Shown here: piece by piece, positions 8,555-11,383 of the stretch | Layout of the letters: the number at the start of each line of letters is the position of its first letter | Numbering within the stretch: position 1 is the first letter of the stretch | DNA from: Rhodospirillales bacterium | GTDB lineage: Bacteria > Pseudomonadota > Alphaproteobacteria > Rhodospirillales > Casp-alpha2 | Assembly: GCA_016187325.1 (NCBI GenBank) | Contig: JACPJY010000304.1 | Coordinates: 1-11,383 of the forward strand | Reading direction: 5' to 3' | DNA: 11,383 bases | Notes under the pieces: generated by a model | What the model was told of the DNA's origin: nothing | Seen by the model: only the letters and a program-made list of their open reading frames with translations | The model's database searches: none | Translations under genes and position numbers: made by a program

Positions 8555-9493
8555 TTCTTTGAAATAAAGTGGTAAATTGCTCTCAAAACGGAGCCGTCGG
8601 TGGCTCCGGGGGTGCTCGAAACCAATTAAGTATGCGTGCAGCGCTTGGTGATTGAGGCCCCCCGGCAGCGCTGCTGCCTGTCCTTTCCGCCGCCGTCCCG
8701 GCCGGCCGCCATAAACCGGATCGCCGACCACCGGATGGCCGATGGCCGCCATGTGGACGCGGATCTGGTGGGTGCGCCCGGTGTTCAGGCGGCATTCTAC
8801 CAGGCTGGCGGCGGTGCCGACCGGCATCAGCACCCGGTAGCGGGTGAGCGCCGGCTTGCCGCCGCTTTTCACCACCGCCATCTTCTTGCGTTGCCGCCGA
8901 TCGCGGCCGATCAGCCCCTCGATCTTCCCGGCGCGCGGCTTCGGCACGCCCCACACCAGCGCCTTGTAGGCGCGCTCCAGCTTGCGCTCGGCGAGCTCAG
9001 CCGCGAGCGCGCGATGCGCCGCGTCGTTCTTGGCGGCGACCATCAGGCCGCTGGTGCCCTTGTCCAGCCGATGCACGATGCCGGGCCGCATGACGCCGCC
9101 GATGCCGGAAAGGGAGGCGCCGCAATGCGCGAGCAAAGCGTTGACCAAGGTGCCTTCCGGATTGCCGGCTGCCGGATGCACCACTAGCCCGGCCGGCTTG
9201 TCGACGACGATCAGGTCGTCGTCCTCGTAGACCACGGCGAGCGGCATCGCCTGCGGCCTGGGTGCCGCCGGCGCCGCCGCCGGCACCGCCACCGTGAACG
9301 TGTCGCCGCCCATGACCTTGGCCGCCGGGTCGGTGACGGCGATGCGGCCGTCGCGCATCACCCGGCCGGCCTCGATCAACGCCTTCAGCCGCGTCCTCGA
9401 CAACGCCGGCAAGACGTCGGCGAGTGCCCGGTCGAGGCGGAGCCGGGCCTTGTCTTGGGGCAAGCGGACGGTATAAGTGGTGGCCTCGCTCAT
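8528..9493 (-). CDS. rluD: Ribosomal large subunit pseudouridine synthase, RluD/RluA family
   Basis: Enzymes of this family isomerise uridines in 23S rRNA; RluD modifies the helix 69 loop (1911, 1915, 1917). The 321-residue protein has an N-terminal S4 RNA-binding domain (about 14-64, with RLDRALADVLPALSRTRLKA). The catalytic domain opens with VVYEDDDLIVVDKPAGLVVHP. The signature HRLDKGTSGLMV places the catalytic Asp at D144. RTHQIRVHMAAIGHPVVGDP is the late conserved block. Size, the S4 domain and the HPAAGN element favour RluD over RluA or RluC, but exact target specificity cannot be read. The start at 9493 is chosen because AAGGAA lies about 8 nt upstream; an in-frame ATG at 9601 would add an Arg/Pro-rich extension over the divergent promoter area. 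The last 17 codons are mostly A/T-ending, unlike the rest of the gene. rpoH lies downstream on the same strand. Confidence 0.93.
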   Translation of the reverse strand: MSEATTYTVRLPQDKARLRLDRALADVLPALSRTRLKALIEAGRVMRDGRIAVTDPAAKVMGGDTFTVAVPAAAPAAPRPQAMPLAVVYEDDDLIVVDKPAGLVVHPAAGNPEGTLVNALLAHCGASLSGIGGVMRPGIVHRLDKGTSGLMVAAKNDAAHRALAAELAERKLERAYKALVWGVPKPRAGKIEGLIGRDRRQRKKMAVVKSGGKPALTRYRVLMPVGTAASLVECRLNTGRTHQIRVHMAAIGHPVVGDPVYGGRPGRRRKGQAAALPGGLNHQALHAYLIGFEHPRSHRRLRFESNLPLYFKELLDLLDKL

Positions 9494-9595
9494 GGGCGCA
9501 TTTCCTTGGACAATCCGGGCACGTTCCGGACGCCGGGGCGGCTCGCCTCGGCGAAGCCCGCGGCGGAGCCAGGGCCGGCGGTTGCGGAGAATACC

Positions 9596-9925
9596 ATGCA
9601 ATTCCTGAAGAGCCTCGTCATCGGCCTCGGCGTGCTGATTTTCGCCGGCCTCGGCTTATTGGCGTACGGCTTCTATCACCAGGCCCGCGATCCGGGCTGG
9701 CGCATGTTCTCCACCGCCGCCCCGGGTGAGCCGCCGGCCGCACCGTCGGCGCCGTTCGGCACCGTCGGCCTGGATTTGCCGGCCGGCTGCACTATCGACG
9801 ATGTCGCGCCCGACGGCGAGCGCGCCTACCTCACCATTGGCCCCGAGGACGGGCCGTGCGCCCGCGTCGTCATCTTCGACGTCGTCGGCGGCCGCGGCCT
9901 CGGCGTCATAAAGCCCGGCCGGTGA
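9596..9925 (+). CDS. Single-pass membrane protein, DUF6476-like
   Basis: This 109-residue protein has one N-terminal membrane helix (6-26, SLVIGLGVLIFAGLGLLAYG), a Pro/Ala-rich linker (42-53), and a small beta-rich domain. The domain holds LDLPAGCTIDDVAPDGERAY, GPEDGPCARVVIFDV and the ending GLGVIKPGR. This layout, with an LPAG motif and a final glycine-rich strand, resembles DUF6476, a small alphaproteobacterial family of unknown role that I recall near rluD and rpoH. The assignment is from memory. The start at 9596 is supported by GGAG 7 nt upstream; a longer in-frame ATG at 9455 would overlap rluD. Its TGA overlaps the GTG of the next gene by 4 bp (GTGA), so the two are translationally coupled. 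It is divergent from rluD across 102 bp. Confidence 0.8.
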   Translation: MQFLKSLVIGLGVLIFAGLGLLAYGFYHQARDPGWRMFSTAAPGEPPAAPSAPFGTVGLDLPAGCTIDDVAPDGERAYLTIGPEDGPCARVVIFDVVGGRGLGVIKPGR

Positions 9926-10383
9926 TCCGCATCCCCGCACCCTGCCTCAGCGCCATCCGGGCGGCCGCCGAGGCCGCTTATCCGGAGGAATGCTGCGGCC
10001 TGCTGATCGGCCGCGACGGCGATGCCGGCGACATCGTGGTGACGGCGGTCGAGCCGAGCCCCAACCGCGCCGCCGGAGATCGTCGAGACAGTTTCGAGGT
10101 CGACCCGCAGTTGCGCTTCGACGTCATGCGCCGGCTCGATAAGATGAATGCCAAGGGCGGCCAGGCCGAGCGTATCGTCGGCCATTATCATTCCCACCCC
10201 GGCCACCCGCCCCTGCCGTCGGCGCGCGATCTCGAGATGGCGTACGAGCCCGAGATGGTGTGGGTGATCGTTGCCGTCGGAGACGACCGCGCCACCGACG
10301 TCCGGGCGCATCGACTCGACGAGGAATCCAATCAATTCCGGGCCATCGAAATCGTCACCGAGAACCCCTTGAAACGGAGCTAG
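9922..10383 (+). CDS. JAMM/MPN+ (M67 family) zinc metallopeptidase
   Basis: The 153-residue protein is a stand-alone JAMM domain. The zinc motif is complete: a Glu in PEECCGLL (E23 as the likely catalytic acid), then HSHP (H90, H92), seven residues, S100 and D103, matching E-xn-H-S-H-x7-S-x2-D. The domain starts at residue 1 with IRIPAPCLSAI and fills the chain, ending in a Glu/Asn-rich tail. Family members cut isopeptide or C-terminal peptide bonds next to ubiquitin-like or sulfur-carrier proteins; bacterial examples process CysO-type carriers. No ThiS/MoaD-like or E1-like gene is visible here, so the substrate is unknown. GTG at 9922 is preferred because it overlaps the preceding TGA, and an upstream ATG would add an implausible Arg-rich leader. 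The threonine aldolase gene begins 4 bp after its stop. Confidence 0.9.
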   Translation: MIRIPAPCLSAIRAAAEAAYPEECCGLLIGRDGDAGDIVVTAVEPSPNRAAGDRRDSFEVDPQLRFDVMRRLDKMNAKGGQAERIVGHYHSHPGHPPLPSARDLEMAYEPEMVWVIVAVGDDRATDVRAHRLDEESNQFRAIEIVTENPLKRS

Positions 10384-10387
10384 CCCC

Positions 10388-11383
10388 GTGAACTTCGCCA
10401 GCGACAACACCACCGGCGCCGCGCCCGAGATCCTGGCCGCCATCGCCGCCACCAACGCCGACAGGCTGATGCCCTACGGCAACGACGACCTCACCCGCTT
10501 GGCCGAGAAGCGCCTGGCCGAACTGTTCGAAACCGACGCCAAGGTGTTCCTGGTCGCCACCGGCACCGCAGCCAACGCGCTCGCGCTCTCGGCGATGGCG
10601 CCGCCTTACGGCGCCGTCTATTGCCACGAACACGCCCACATCATGGACAGCGAGACCGGCGCGCCCGAGTTCTTCACCGGCGGCGCCAAGCTGATGCCGC
10701 TCGCGGGCGCCCACGGCAAGATCACCGCCGAGGCGCTGGATGCCGCCGTCGGCTCCGTGGCGCCGGGGCGCGTCCATCACGTCAAGCCGGCCGCCGTCAG
10801 CATCACCCAGGCGACCGAGACCGGCACCGTCTACGGCCTCGACGAGGTAAGAGAGATTTCCAAGGTATGCCGCGACCGCGGCCTGCGCCTGCACATGGAC
10901 GGCGCGCGCTTCGCCAACGCCGTCGCCCGGCTTGGCTGCTCGCCGGCGGAGGCGACGTGGAAGGCCGGCGTCGAGGCGCTCAGCTTCGGCGGCACCAAGA
11001 ACGGCGCGCTGACGCTCGAGGCCGTCGTGCTGTTTGCCGACGACCTCGGCCACGACTTCGCGTTCCGGCGCAAGCGCGGCGGGCATCTGTTCTCCAAGAT
11101 GCGGCTGCTCTCGGCGCAGATGCAGGCCTATCTGGCGGACGACCTGTGGCTCGAGAACGCCCGCCGCGCCAACGCCATGGCGGCACGCCTGGCCAAGGGA
11201 CTCTCCGCCATCAAGGGGGTGACGCTCACCCACCCGGTCGACGCCAACATCGTGTTCCCGCGCCTTACGGCCGCCATCGTTGCCGGCCTCAAGAAGGACG
11301 GCTTCCAGTTCTACGAGCGTGGCGGCGAGCACGTGGTGCGGCTGATCTGCGCCTACGACACCAGTGAGGCCGACGTCGACGCC
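10388..11383 (+). CDS. ltaE: Low-specificity L-threonine aldolase (PLP-dependent), cut by the right edge
   Basis: The enzyme cleaves L-threonine and L-allo-threonine to glycine and acetaldehyde with pyridoxal phosphate. The frame is open from GTG 10388 to the window end, 332 residues; family members are about 340-350, so only the last residues are missing. It begins with the typical NFASDNTTGAAPEIL. Other hallmarks are MPYGNDDLT (28-36), the cofactor-binding ATGTAAN (57-63), HEHAHI (80-85), HMDGARFANA (169-178, with the PLP-nitrogen-binding Asp D171), and FGGTKNG (200-206), which places the Schiff-base lysine at K204. All key residues are intact. GGAG sits 8 nt before the GTG, and the JAMM peptidase stop is 4 bp upstream, so it is probably co-transcribed with the peptidase. 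Related beta-eliminating lyases share the fold, but the N-terminus and HEHAHI favour the aldolase. The gene symbol follows family naming. Confidence 0.93.
   Translation, partial: MNFASDNTTGAAPEILAAIAATNADRLMPYGNDDLTRLAEKRLAELFETDAKVFLVATGTAANALALSAMAPPYGAVYCHEHAHIMDSETGAPEFFTGGAKLMPLAGAHGKITAEALDAAVGSVAPGRVHHVKPAAVSITQATETGTVYGLDEVREISKVCRDRGLRLHMDGARFANAVARLGCSPAEATWKAGVEALSFGGTKNGALTLEAVVLFADDLGHDFAFRRKRGGHLFSKMRLLSAQMQAYLADDLWLENARRANAMAARLAKGLSAIKGVTLTHPVDANIVFPRLTAAIVAGLKKDGFQFYERGGEHVVRLICAYDTSEADVDA

Noticed and set aside
9494..9601. A longer rluD starting at ATG 9601.
   Set aside because: The added 36 residues are Arg/Pro-rich, and the ATG at 9493 has a better ribosome site (AAGGAA) and starts just before the S4 domain.
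9856..9921. An upstream ATG start for the JAMM peptidase.
   Set aside because: It would add an Arg-rich leader read out of frame through the DUF6476-like gene; the GTGA overlap at 9922 is the usual coupled arrangement.

Overview
The window is a high-GC stretch of bacterial chromosome with strong G/C bias at third codon positions, tight gene packing and no mobile elements, RNA genes or CRISPR. The gene set points to an alphaproteobacterium, plausibly of the Rhodospirillales type: a hisZ-purA pair, a sigma-32 gene downstream of an rluD-type pseudouridine synthase, a DUF6476-like small membrane protein beside them, and a periplasmic PCu(A)C copper chaperone. The taxonomic call is inference from gene content and order; no rRNA is present.

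Layout from left to right. Positions 1-582 (minus) hold the N-terminal part of a polytopic membrane protein, possibly a GT-C glycosyltransferase, cut by the window edge. A 140-bp divergent gap follows, then a PCu(A)C copper chaperone (723-1265, plus) and an unassigned secreted protein (1444-2043, plus; DUF4136-like at best). Next come hisZ and purA (2194-4653, plus), 6 bp apart and probably co-transcribed. They join the ATP- and PRPP-consuming first step of histidine synthesis to the AMP branch of purine synthesis. An AT-richer gap carries a good sigma-70-like promoter candidate. It leads to a two-gene unit (4801-7458, plus): a large protein-kinase-like protein whose catalytic-loop Asp is replaced by Ser, so a predicted pseudokinase, with a C-terminal membrane anchor, followed with no gap by a small polytopic membrane protein.

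The right part begins with rpoH (7504-8388) and rluD (8528-9493), both minus, convergent with the pseudokinase unit. The last codons of rluD are extremely AT-rich and contain promoter-like elements that probably serve rpoH. Divergent from rluD is a plus-strand cluster of three genes with tight spacing: a DUF6476-like single-pass membrane protein (9596-9925), a JAMM/M67 metallopeptidase overlapping it by 4 bp (9922-10383), and a PLP-dependent low-specificity L-threonine aldolase (from 10388, cut by the right edge).

Most of the window is conserved housekeeping. The least explained part, and the best candidate for an undescribed system, is the membrane-anchored pseudokinase with its translationally coupled membrane partner. 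The JAMM peptidase with no visible ubiquitin-like or E1-like partner comes second. No stretch over 300 bases lacks a gene.
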